Positions 28,954 to 36,684 of a stretch of 64,000 nt of DNA are shown piece by piece. Positions within the stretch are counted from its first letter, which is position 1. Every line of letters starts with the position of its first letter. This DNA is from Spartobacteria bacterium. GTDB lineage: Bacteria; Verrucomicrobiota; Verrucomicrobiia; Chthoniobacterales; UBA10450. The notes below the pieces were generated by a model. The model was not told where the DNA came from. It made no database searches and was given only the letters and a program-made list of their open reading frames with translations. The translations under genes were made by a program, and so were the position numbers. The DNA lies in NCBI GenBank assembly GCA_003169695.1, contig PNAS01000073.1:1-64000 (forward strand), in the 5' to 3' direction.

Positions 28954-28981
28954 TTGACAGAAGGTGCCCCCTTGTTACTAT
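28954..28981 (+). promoter_or_regulatory. Sigma70-type promoter of the hopanoid operon
   Basis: A perfect -35 (TTGACA, 28954-28959) and a good -10 (TACTAT, 28976-28981) are separated by 16 bases. Transcription would start near 28988, about four bases before the ATG of hpnH at 28992, so the mRNA would be effectively leaderless. No Shine-Dalgarno sequence is visible between them. Confidence 0.6.
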
Positions 28982-28991
28982 CCTCGCTCTT

Positions 28992-30281
28992 ATGAGATTC
29001 CCTCTGGCGTTGACGACCAAGATTGCCGCCTACATCATCACCCAGAAGCTCCGCCGGACGGACAAGTTCGCCACCGTCTTGCAACTGGAGCCGTTGCATA
29101 CCTGCAATCTCACTTGCACCGGCTGCGGTCGGATCCGCGAGTATTCCACGTCCCTCAAGGACATCATGCCCCTCGAGGATTGCCTGAGTGCTGCGGCGGA
29201 ATGCAACGCGCCGATGATCTCGATTTGCGGCGGCGAGCCGCTGATCTATCCGCAGATCGAGGCGCTGGTGAAAGGACTGCTCGAGCAGAAGCGGATCGTC
29301 TATATCTGCACCAATGCGATGTTCATGCGCAAAAAGATGCGCGAATGGCTCAGCTCGCAATTAGCCAGCCGCCCAGCTTTTGTGGAAGAGAAACTTTCAG
29401 CGCTGCTCGCGGCCGGTTTAGTTGGCGAAAAGGACGCCGATACTGTTCGCCAGGGTCCGAAAGATCCGGCGAAGCCGACCATCGGCCCAAACCGCTGGAT
29501 GTATTGGAACGTGCACCTCGATGGACTCGAGCGGACGCACGATTTGATCGTCGAGCGCGAAGGCGTTTTCAAAGAGTGCATTCTAGCCATGAAAATGGCG
29601 AAGCTTCTCGGTTATCAGGTCGCGACCAATACCACGATCTACAAGGAGACCGACATGGCCGAAGTGGAGCAGATGTTTGATTTCCTCTCCGATCTGGGCG
29701 TAGACGGACACACTATTTCGCCCGGATACGAGTACGATGCCGCGAAGAAAGACATGATCAAGCGGCTGAATTTGCAGCCGGAAAACTTCTTCCTCACGCG
29801 CGAGATGACGATCGGAAAGTTCCAGAAGATCGAGGAATGGATGGGCAAGTACACGCTCTTTGGGACGCCGATCTATTTTGAGTTCCTGGCGGGAAAGCGT
29901 GATCTGAGCTGCTCAGCCTGGGCGATTCCAACGCGCAACATCCGCGGCTGGAAAGGCCCCTGCTATCTCATGACCGACGCGCACTATTCGAGCTACGCGG
30001 AGTTGCTGGAGAAAGTGCAGTGGGAGAAGTACGGCGTGGTAAATGGCGTCGCCAGAGACAGCCGTTGCGAGAATTGCATGGTTCATTGCGGTTACGAACC
30101 AACTGCAAGTCTCGGATTGAATGCGCAGCGCGGCGATACGTGGAAAAATGTCCGGTTCAACTTTGGCTCGAAACCGAAACCAACCGGCAAAGGCAGCGAG
30201 ATCGCAGTGTACAACGGTGTTACGTCTGGCAACGGCCATCTGACGGGAAAACGCGCCGAGGTTGCTGCGGAAGCATCTTAG
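28992..30281 (+). CDS. hpnH: Adenosyl-hopene transferase HpnH (radical SAM)
   Basis: A 429-residue radical SAM protein that adds adenosine to diploptene, the first step to C35 extended hopanoids. The iron-sulfur motif CNLTCTGC (Cys38, Cys42, Cys45) follows 'VLQLEPLHT'. 'ISICGGEPLIYPQI' is the SAM-binding GGE-type motif, and 'VHLDGLERTHDLIV' is also HpnH-like. A C-terminal SPASM-like cysteine set 'SRCENCMVHCGYEP' is present. It is longer than many HpnH (about 340), mainly through an insertion around residues 110-160. The squalene-hopene cyclase gene begins 6 bases after its stop. Confidence 0.92.
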   Translation: MRFPLALTTKIAAYIITQKLRRTDKFATVLQLEPLHTCNLTCTGCGRIREYSTSLKDIMPLEDCLSAAAECNAPMISICGGEPLIYPQIEALVKGLLEQKRIVYICTNAMFMRKKMREWLSSQLASRPAFVEEKLSALLAAGLVGEKDADTVRQGPKDPAKPTIGPNRWMYWNVHLDGLERTHDLIVEREGVFKECILAMKMAKLLGYQVATNTTIYKETDMAEVEQMFDFLSDLGVDGHTISPGYEYDAAKKDMIKRLNLQPENFFLTREMTIGKFQKIEEWMGKYTLFGTPIYFEFLAGKRDLSCSAWAIPTRNIRGWKGPCYLMTDAHYSSYAELLEKVQWEKYGVVNGVARDSRCENCMVHCGYEPTASLGLNAQRGDTWKNVRFNFGSKPKPTGKGSEIAVYNGVTSGNGHLTGKRAEVAAEAS

Positions 30282-30287
30282 GACGCG

Positions 30288-32288
30288 ATGCCTTCCTCAC
30301 CCGCGAATCTGATCGCGTTACCGACCGCGCTCCCTGAAGCCGCTGCCGCCCATCAGTCAGAGGATGCAGAGATCGCGAACGCGATCGCGCGCGCGCAGGA
30401 GAATCTGCTCCGGCAGCAGCATCCGGATGGTTATTGGTGCGGCGAACTCCTCGTCGACAGCACGCTCTGCTCCGATTTCGTCCTCTTCATGCATTGGCTG
30501 GGGGAAGTGGACGATGGGCTTCAGCAACGCTGCGTTCGTCACATTCTGAAGCGCCAGCTCGCAGATGGCGGTTGGAATATCTATTACGGCGGGCCGAGCG
30601 AAGTGAACGCATCGGTTAAAGCATACTTCGCACTAAAGCTCGCGGGTCATTCGGCCGATCTTCCCTACATGCAGGAAGCGCGCGCCAACATTTTGCGTCT
30701 CGGCGGCATCCCGCGAATGAACACCTTCAGCAAACTCTATCTTGCACTGCTCGGACAATTTCCGTGGCAATATCTGCCCTCCATCCCGGTGGAGATGATT
30801 CTGCTGCCAAAGTGGTCGCCGTTTAACATTTACAAAATGTCGTCGTGGAGCCGGGCGATGTTGATCCCGCTCGCGATCATCAATCATTTCAAGCCCACGC
30901 GTGAATTGCCCGGACTGAAGCAGCTTCACGAGCTCTATCCGCTGGGCACAGAGCACAAGGACTTTACCCTGCCGCGCGATCCTCGGTTTTTTGCCTGGAG
31001 AAATTTTTTCCTGCGGGCCGATCACGCCCTCAAGTTGATCTCGAGGCTGGAGTGGCGGCCGATGCGCCGCCGCGCGCTTGAAGAGGCGGAGCGCTGGATG
31101 CTCGAGCGGGTCGGCGAGGGGAGCGACGGATTGGCCGCAGTTTTTCCGGCGATGCTCAATTCCCTGATTGCACTGCGCGCTCTCGGTTATTCCCCACGCC
31201 ACCCAATCTACCAAAAGGCGGCAAAGGATTTTGCCGGACTCTTCGTGGATGATGCGGAGGATTTCCGCATTCAACCGTGCATGTCGCCGGTGTGGGACAC
31301 AGCGATCAATATCATCGCGCTGGCGGAATCCGGTTTGCCGGCCGAGCATCCGGCCTTAACAAACGCGGCCCGCTGGTTGGTAGAGAAAGAAGTACGACTG
31401 CGCGGGGATTGGGCCGTGAATAATCCGCATCCCGAACCGAGCGGCTGGGCCTTCGAATACAACAACGTTTATTACCCTGACACAGACGACACCGCCATGG
31501 TGCTGATGGCGTTGCGTCTGGTGCGGCCCAGGGAGCCGAACGCGCTGGGCGAATTATTCCGGCGTGCTCTTGCCTGGCAGCTGAGCTTCCAATGCGGTGA
31601 TGGAGGCTGGGCGGCTTTCGATAAGGAAGTCACGCAGCATTGGCTGGAGGACATGCCCTTCGCGGACCATAACGCCATTCTCGATCCGACCTGTAGCGAC
31701 CTGACCGCGCGCACGCTGGAACTCTTGGGCTATATCGACTTCGCTGCGGAGCAGCCCTCTGTGCGCGAAGCCGTGCAATATCTGATCGATACGCAAGACG
31801 ACGATGGCTCGTGGTACGGCCGCTGGGGCGTCAACTACATTTACGGCACGTGGCAGGTGCTGCGCGGGCTGCGCGCCATCGGTGAGAACATGACGCAGGA
31901 CTGGGTTTTGCGCGGGCGCGATTGGCTCGAGAGCTGTCAGAACGACGACGGCGGCTGGGGTGAGACCTGCGCCTCCTACGAAAATTCCGTGCTCAAAGGC
32001 AAAGGCGAAAGCACGGCTTCGCAAACTTCCTGGGCGCTGATGGGAATTTGCGCCTGCGGCGACCTGGACCGACCGAGCGTGCAGCGCGGTCTCCGCTATT
32101 TGTTATCGACGCAACGGCGCGACGGCGCGTGGGATGAGCCTCAAATTACCGGGACAGGCTTCCCGCGTGTCTTCTATTTGAAATACGATATGTACCGGCA
32201 AAATTTCCCACTTCTCGCGCTTGCGACCTATATCAATTATCGAAGCGGGCTTGAGCATTATCCGAGCTTTTATCGCTGCCAGGAATGA
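30288..32288 (+). CDS. shc: Squalene-hopene cyclase
   Basis: A 666-residue monotopic membrane enzyme that cyclises squalene to hopene. The catalytic DXDD is present as DTDD (about 398-401). QW-type repeats are visible ('QQHPDGYWCGEL', 'QLADGGWNIY', 'QCGDGGWAAFD', 'QDDDGSWYGRWGVNYIYGTW', 'QNDDGGWGETC', 'QRRDGAWDEPQ'), as is the end 'GTGFPRVFYLKYDMYRQNFPLLAL'. Length is normal. It follows hpnH by 6 bases and overlaps the next gene by 4, so hpnH-shc is a compact hopanoid operon. The rest of the hopanoid genes are not in this window. Confidence 0.96.
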   Translation: MPSSPANLIALPTALPEAAAAHQSEDAEIANAIARAQENLLRQQHPDGYWCGELLVDSTLCSDFVLFMHWLGEVDDGLQQRCVRHILKRQLADGGWNIYYGGPSEVNASVKAYFALKLAGHSADLPYMQEARANILRLGGIPRMNTFSKLYLALLGQFPWQYLPSIPVEMILLPKWSPFNIYKMSSWSRAMLIPLAIINHFKPTRELPGLKQLHELYPLGTEHKDFTLPRDPRFFAWRNFFLRADHALKLISRLEWRPMRRRALEEAERWMLERVGEGSDGLAAVFPAMLNSLIALRALGYSPRHPIYQKAAKDFAGLFVDDAEDFRIQPCMSPVWDTAINIIALAESGLPAEHPALTNAARWLVEKEVRLRGDWAVNNPHPEPSGWAFEYNNVYYPDTDDTAMVLMALRLVRPREPNALGELFRRALAWQLSFQCGDGGWAAFDKEVTQHWLEDMPFADHNAILDPTCSDLTARTLELLGYIDFAAEQPSVREAVQYLIDTQDDDGSWYGRWGVNYIYGTWQVLRGLRAIGENMTQDWVLRGRDWLESCQNDDGGWGETCASYENSVLKGKGESTASQTSWALMGICACGDLDRPSVQRGLRYLLSTQRRDGAWDEPQITGTGFPRVFYLKYDMYRQNFPLLALATYINYRSGLEHYPSFYRCQE

Positions 32289-32764
32289 GTGACGCTTCCG
32301 CGCACAAACGCGGATCCATGTGGCGTTGTCCGGAATGCCGCCGTCAGTTCGCAAACCGCAATCAATCGCATGCGTGCGGCCGCTACGCGCTTGCCTCCCA
32401 TTTCGAGGGAAAGCCTCCGGCGGTTCGCGCGATCTTCGACAAGCTGCTGCGCGTCGCTAGGAGAAACGGGCCAATCACCGTGCTCCCGGAGAAGACCAGG
32501 ATCGCGTTTCACGTGCAGATGAGTTTTGCCGCGTTCGTCATTCGAAGAAACTGGGTAGACGGCCATGTCGTGCTCGCGCGTCGCTTCGTAAATCCCCGCT
32601 TCCGCCGCATCGAAACGTTCTCGCCGAGAAATCATCTACATGCCTTCCGGTTCGAGAGCGTCGGTGAGGTCGATACCGAAGCGTCCTCATGGCTGGCCGA
32701 GGCATATCAGGTTGGTCAGCAACGCCATCTCATTTATGCGGCCCTCGCGCATCGCGACGATTGA
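32285..32764 (+). CDS. DUF5655 family protein
   Basis: A 159-residue protein with an N-terminal zinc-finger-like '[21 protein letters not shown]'. It is followed by the DUF5655 core '[49 protein letters not shown]' and '[13 protein letters not shown]'. This domain is common in small stand-alone proteins of unknown role. Its ATG overlaps the squalene-hopene cyclase stop (ATGA), so it is translated from the hopanoid operon, though a functional connection is doubtful. Confidence 0.83.
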   Translation: MSDASAHKRGSMWRCPECRRQFANRNQSHACGRYALASHFEGKPPAVRAIFDKLLRVARRNGPITVLPEKTRIAFHVQMSFAAFVIRRNWVDGHVVLARRFVNPRFRRIETFSPRNHLHAFRFESVGEVDTEASSWLAEAYQVGQQRHLIYAALAHRDD

Positions 32765-32796
32765 CGCGCCCTCTTCCCGGCGAGACAGTGCCGATT

Positions 32797-33396
32797 ATGG
32801 CCTACGAACTACCCAAACTCCCTTATGTCTACGACGCTCTCGAGCCGCATATCGACGCGCGGACGATGGAGATCCATTACACGAAGCATCACCAGACTTA
32901 CATCACCAACGTTAACAACGCGCTCAAAGACAAGCCCGAGCTCGCCTCGAAGTCAGTCGAGGATTTGATCAAAGATCTCGGCGCGGTGCCGGAAGACATT
33001 CGCGCCGTCGTGAGAAACAACGGCGGCGGACACGCGAATCATTCCTTCTTCTGGAAAATCATGGGCCCGAATGCCGGCGGCGAGCCTTCCGGTAAACTGG
33101 GCGACGACATCAAATCCACCTTCGGAAGTTTTGACGCGTTCAAGGAAAAATTCGCGGCCGCCGGGGCCGGCCGGTTCGGCAGCGGCTGGGCGTGGCTGAT
33201 CAAAAACAAAACTGGAAAGCTGGAAGTAATCTCCACTCCGAATCAGGACAGCCCGCTCACGGATGGCAACACGCCGCTTCTTGGGGTGGACGTTTGGGAG
33301 CACGCGTATTATCTCAACTACCAAAACCGCCGGCCGGATTACATCAAGGCATGGTGGAACGTGGTGAACTGGGCTGAAGTCGCGAAGAATTACTAA
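32797..33396 (+). CDS. Superoxide dismutase, Fe/Mn type
   Basis: A 199-residue enzyme that dismutates superoxide. Metal ligands are His27 ('[11 protein letters not shown]'), His82 ('[11 protein letters not shown]'), and Asp165 and His169 ('[12 protein letters not shown]'). The 'GGHANHS' glycine and 'TPNQDSPL' glutamine favour the manganese type, but cambialistic use cannot be excluded. The ATG at 32797 gives the canonical '[20 protein letters not shown]'. A longer frame starting at 32689 overlaps DUF5655 and is a shadow. No signal peptide, so cytoplasmic. Confidence 0.95.
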   Translation: MAYELPKLPYVYDALEPHIDARTMEIHYTKHHQTYITNVNNALKDKPELASKSVEDLIKDLGAVPEDIRAVVRNNGGGHANHSFFWKIMGPNAGGEPSGKLGDDIKSTFGSFDAFKEKFAAAGAGRFGSGWAWLIKNKTGKLEVISTPNQDSPLTDGNTPLLGVDVWEHAYYLNYQNRRPDYIKAWWNVVNWAEVAKNY

Positions 33397-33414
33397 CTCG
33401 GTCTGACAATAAGG

Positions 33415-33437
33415 AAGGGCGGTTTCAAACCCCCCTT
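33415..33437 (+). terminator. Hairpin after sod (weak terminator or repeat)
   Basis: AAGGGCGGTTT and AAACCCCCCTT form a hairpin with one mismatch 18 bases after the sod stop. There is only a weak T-rich tail (GACTTT). Nearby 'GGCGGTTTGGAAGCCG' (33450-33465), and 'GCGATTTGAAAACCGCC' at 55931-55947, suggest the hairpin belongs to a dispersed palindromic family. Confidence 0.4.
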
Positions 33438-33490
33438 GACTTTGGTGTCGGCGGTTTGGAAGCCGTCGCTCCTCGGACCATCCTGCCGTC

Positions 33491-34726
33491 GTGGCTTACC
33501 TAAACGACAACTACCTCAAGCTTCAGGCGGGCTACCTCTTTCCCGAGATCGCACGTCGCGTCCGCGAATTTTGCGAGGGGAACCCTGGCGCGGCCAGCCG
33601 GTTGATTCGCTGCGGAATCGGCGACGTGACTGAGCCGTTGCCGCCGGCCGTCATCGCCGCCATGCATCACGCCGTCGATGAACTCAGCGTCCGCGAAACA
33701 TTTCGCGGCTATGGTCATGAACAGGGCTACGAATTTCTTCGTGAGAAAATCGCGCAGCAAGATTATCGCGATCGCGGACTCGAGGTCGCCGCCGATGAGA
33801 TCTTCGTTTCCGACGGATCAAAATCGGACTGCGGTTTCATCCTCGATATTCTTGGCGACGAAAACAAAATCGCGATCACCGATCCCGTTTACCCTGTCTA
33901 CGTCGATACGAACGTGATGGCGGGACACACAGGCTCCGCGGGCGACGCGGGCCGTTACGAAGGGATCACGTATCTGCCGTGCGGACCCGAAAACGACTTT
34001 GTCCCACAACCGCCGAGGGAGCCGGTCGACATTATTTATCTCTGCTTTCCCAATAATCCGACCGGCGCGGTGGCATCGCGAGCGCAGCTGACGTGCTGGG
34101 TCGACTATGCGCGGGAGCATGAGGCGATCATACTTTTCGATGCGGCGTATGAGGCTTACATCAGCGACCCGGAGATCCCACATTCGATTTACGAAATTTC
34201 GGGCGCGCGCGAATGTGCGATAGAGTTCCGCAGCTTCTCGAAGAACGGCGGTTTCACTGGCGTGCGGTGCGGGTTCACCGTCATGCCGAAAAGTTTGCAC
34301 GCGTGCACCGCGGACGGCCGCAAGCTCCCGCTGCATCCTTTTTGGCATAGGCGCTGGAGCACAAAAGCAAATAGTGTGAGTTACCCGGTGCAGCGCGGGG
34401 CGGAGGCTATCTACAGTGCCGAGGGCCGCAGTCAGGTGGGGGCGTTGATCGATCATTACATGGGAAACGCGCGCATCCTGCGAGAGGCGGCCGCCCGCGC
34501 TGGACTGCAAGTTTACGGCGGCGTGAATGCTCCTTACATCTGGGTCAAGACGCTCCCCCGCCTAACGAGCTGGCAGATGTTCGATCGGATGTTGCAGGAA
34601 TTGAATGTGGTCATTACGCCGGGGAGCGGGTTCGGATCGTGCGGCGAAGGGTTCTTCCGTGTCTCAGCCTTTAACAGCCGCGAAAACGCCGAAGAGGTGG
34701 CGCGCCGTCTGCAAACGGTGAAGTAA
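33491..34726 (+). CDS. dapL: LL-diaminopimelate aminotransferase
   Basis: A 411-residue class I aminotransferase that converts tetrahydrodipicolinate directly to LL-diaminopimelate, bypassing the DapD/C/E steps. The DapL features are the start '[23 protein letters not shown]', '[16 protein letters not shown]', '[10 protein letters not shown]' and '[17 protein letters not shown]'. '[12 protein letters not shown]' and the PLP lysine in '[15 protein letters not shown]' complete the set. Translation starts at GTG 33491. Supplies lysine and peptidoglycan cross-linking amino acid. DapL is typical of Chlamydiae, Verrucomicrobiota, cyanobacteria and plants, which supports the taxonomic guess. Confidence 0.94.
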   Translation: MAYLNDNYLKLQAGYLFPEIARRVREFCEGNPGAASRLIRCGIGDVTEPLPPAVIAAMHHAVDELSVRETFRGYGHEQGYEFLREKIAQQDYRDRGLEVAADEIFVSDGSKSDCGFILDILGDENKIAITDPVYPVYVDTNVMAGHTGSAGDAGRYEGITYLPCGPENDFVPQPPREPVDIIYLCFPNNPTGAVASRAQLTCWVDYAREHEAIILFDAAYEAYISDPEIPHSIYEISGARECAIEFRSFSKNGGFTGVRCGFTVMPKSLHACTADGRKLPLHPFWHRRWSTKANSVSYPVQRGAEAIYSAEGRSQVGALIDHYMGNARILREAAARAGLQVYGGVNAPYIWVKTLPRLTSWQMFDRMLQELNVVITPGSGFGSCGEGFFRVSAFNSRENAEEVARRLQTVK

Positions 34727-34797
34727 GCCGCTCCGACCGGACGCGCTCTTGTCGCCGTAGTCGACGCTCGTAAAATTTGCGGGTAGAGAATAATGCC

Positions 34798-35277
34798 GTG
34801 TCGGTCACCACCCAAAATCTCCCGCAGCTTTATCGGTTCTGTTTCTTGATGACAGGCGATGCGAGCAAGGCGCAGGAAGCATTTCAAGATACCGTTCGAG
34901 AAGCGGCTTTGCGTTCCGCTCGGGACGAGCCGCCTCCGGACCGTCTCTGGTTTTTTCGCGATGCCAGATGGCGTTGTATCGCCGTGAGCGAGCAGGGCCT
35001 TCAGGCGGAACCGGGCATGTTGGAGGAAACCGAGATTTCACCGGCAGCTCCGATGCAGATCGAGCAATTGGATCCCGATCAGCTCGCCGTTTGGATTTCG
35101 GCGGCGCCGGAGCCGCAACGCAGCGCGCTTGCGCTCTTTTATCTGGATGAGTTCAGTTTGCGCGAGATGCTTGCGGTTCTGGAGATGAAAGCGGGCGAGC
35201 TGTCCGATTTGATTTCGAGCGGTCGCCGTCAATTCCAAGCGTGGCTGGACGCCACAACTCCGTACGCGGAAGAATGA
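34798..35277 (+). CDS. ECF sigma factor-like protein
   Basis: A 159-residue protein. The first half resembles sigma region 2 ('LPQLYRFCFLMTGDASKAQEAFQDTVREAALRSAR') and the second region 4 ('LAVWISAAPEPQRSALALFYLDEFSLREMLAVLEMKAGELSDLISSGRRQFQ'). Both are degenerate compared with typical ECF sigmas, so activity is uncertain. GTG 34798 is chosen. TTG 34777 is also possible. The stop overlaps the next gene by 4 bases, and that gene encodes a one-helix membrane protein, the common layout of an ECF sigma with its anti-sigma factor. Confidence 0.75.
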   Translation: MSVTTQNLPQLYRFCFLMTGDASKAQEAFQDTVREAALRSARDEPPPDRLWFFRDARWRCIAVSEQGLQAEPGMLEETEISPAAPMQIEQLDPDQLAVWISAAPEPQRSALALFYLDEFSLREMLAVLEMKAGELSDLISSGRRQFQAWLDATTPYAEE

Positions 35278-36056
35278 GCCTTTTCCAAATTCGCTCCAAT
35301 CACAGTTCTTTGGCTCGCTGTGCGCCCATCACGGAAAAGCCGGGGACCGATCGAGCGATGCGCGTCGCTATCCAGCGGGCACGTCGGGGGAAGAAGGCAG
35401 CGCCGTTTGCACAACAGCAAGCGTTCGATGGCGCGGTCGCGAAACTCGTTCGCGCCATCCCGGTCGATGCGCAAGTTGCGGAATGGTTTGCGAACGAGAA
35501 CCTGATTCCGTTGGTCAAACGGCGGTGGAAAAAGATTCTGCTCAACCCCGCCGTGCTCGCGATTGCTCTCGCCGTCGCGGTCATTGGCGGAGTCTTCGCT
35601 TACCGCGTCCATGAGCACCTGCGCGATTTTCCCGGAGCGGACAAAGCAAGACGGCTTTTGTCGGTCGCGACCTCGACCCGCTCAGTTCTCCTCGACCCGC
35701 TCCAGACGGATGCAGGCGCCTTGAGCGACCTTTTTTTCATGAAGCATCGGCTCGAGCATTACGATATCCCGCCGGAGTTCGCCGACTTTCGCACCTTGGG
35801 CAGCCGTGTTTTTGATGACGACGAAGTGCACGGTGTAGCGCAGATCTGGGTCGTGGAAAAGCGAATGCAGTTCTTCCTTTTTCCCGCCGAGAAAGATCCC
35901 AAAGACGGCAGCGTGACCGATTTCTCCGATTGGCGTTTTGTCGAACTGGAGGGCTGGACCGGCGCCGTGCAGCAGCGGAACGGCGTTTGCTTTATGGCTG
36001 CGATTCGGGGACGGGAAAAAGACCTCGCGCCCTATCTGGAAAAGCGAAAGCAATGA
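35274..36056 (+). CDS. Single-pass membrane protein, candidate anti-sigma partner
   Basis: From ATG 35274 the product is 260 residues. A basic cytoplasmic N-terminal part (about 95 residues, 'AVAKLVRAIPVDAQVAEWFANENLIPLVKRRWKKIL') is followed by one membrane helix (NPAVLAIALAVAVIGGVFAY) and an extracytoplasmic domain of about 140 residues ('DALSDLFFMKHRLEHYDIPPEFA'-like, actual text begins GALSDLFF). No zinc-binding anti-sigma motif is seen. The function is inferred only from topology and the ATGA coupling with the sigma-like gene. The outer domain is unrecognised. Confidence 0.7.
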   Translation: MSLFQIRSNHSSLARCAPITEKPGTDRAMRVAIQRARRGKKAAPFAQQQAFDGAVAKLVRAIPVDAQVAEWFANENLIPLVKRRWKKILLNPAVLAIALAVAVIGGVFAYRVHEHLRDFPGADKARRLLSVATSTRSVLLDPLQTDAGALSDLFFMKHRLEHYDIPPEFADFRTLGSRVFDDDEVHGVAQIWVVEKRMQFFLFPAEKDPKDGSVTDFSDWRFVELEGWTGAVQQRNGVCFMAAIRGREKDLAPYLEKRKQ

Positions 36057-36077
36057 CGGCACGTCGCCGGGTCGGCG

Positions 36078-36107
36078 TTGACATGCCGAAGCGCGGCATT
36101 CAATTTG
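36078..36107 (+). promoter_or_regulatory. Probable tRNA promoter
   Basis: A perfect -35 (TTGACA, 36078-36083) lies 34 bases before the end of a weak AT-rich -10 region (CAATTTG, 36101-36107) at a 17-base spacing. The tRNA-Met gene starts 10 bases later. Confidence 0.45.
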
Positions 36108-36116
36108 TCACGCGTC

Positions 36117-36188
36117 GCCAGGGTAGCTCAGCGGTAGAGCAGGGGACTCATAAGCCCTTGGTCGGGAGTTCAATTCTCCCCTCTGGCA
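36117..36188 (+). tRNA. tRNA-Met (anticodon CAT)
   Basis: A 72-base cloverleaf. Acceptor GCCAGGG pairs with CTCTGGC, the D arm is GCTC/GAGC, the anticodon loop is CTCATAA, and the T arm is GGGAG-TTCAATT-CTCCC. Discriminator A, no encoded CCA. The paired first base (G1-C72) excludes an initiator tRNA. A CAT anticodon could also be the lysidine-modified tRNA-Ile, but elongator Met is likelier. The anticodon stem GGGGA/GCCCT has an A-G mismatch next to the loop. Confidence 0.9.
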
Positions 36189-36216
36189 CTCCCAATTTTC
36201 CAACGAATTCCAAGAT

Positions 36217-36669
36217 ATGACCGAGCGATACCTGGAAGATCTCCACGTCGGCGATCGGTTTGAATCGGGCACTATTGAGGTGACCGAAAATGGTATTGTC
36301 GATTTCGCGCATGACTTCGATCCGCAGCCATTCCATCTCGATTTGGATGTAGCGAAGCGAAGCATCTTTGAAGGTCTGGCCGCGAGCGGCTGGCACACCG
36401 CCGCGATGTCGATGAAATTATTTGTGACCGGCGGTCTCCGGCTCGCGGGAGGTTCCGTTGGTTTGGGAGTGGATGAGTTGCGGTGGCCGCGACCCGTGCG
36501 ACCCGGTGACACGCTTCGACTTCAGACCGAAATCGTGGAGGTGCGCCCGTCACGATCGAAACCAGATTGCGGGATCATTCGCATCCGCAATGAGACGACC
36601 AATCAAAATGGCGAGGTCGTGCAAGTCTTCCTAACTTCACTTCTCGTGCGTCGCCGGCCGGCAAACTAG
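36217..36669 (+). CDS. MaoC-like hot-dog dehydratase
   Basis: A 150-residue hot-dog-fold protein of the MaoC/(R)-enoyl-CoA hydratase type. The family core is 'DLHVGDRFESGTIEVTENGIVDFAHDFDPQPFHLD' (catalytic Asp and His in the D...PFH region). It is followed by 'FEGLAASGWHTAAMSMKLFV' and 'ELRWPRPVRPGDTLRLQTEIVEVRPSRSKPDCG'. It likely acts on an acyl-CoA or acyl-ACP in fatty-acid metabolism, in keeping with the acyl-activating enzyme convergent to it. The start ATG follows the tRNA by 28 bases. Confidence 0.9.
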   Translation: MTERYLEDLHVGDRFESGTIEVTENGIVDFAHDFDPQPFHLDLDVAKRSIFEGLAASGWHTAAMSMKLFVTGGLRLAGGSVGLGVDELRWPRPVRPGDTLRLQTEIVEVRPSRSKPDCGIIRIRNETTNQNGEVVQVFLTSLLVRRRPAN

Positions 36670-36684
36670 ATCGATATCCGGAAT

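Noticed and set aside
36117..36188. Initiator tRNA
   Set aside because: The first acceptor pair is a normal G-C, whereas initiators have a mismatch there.
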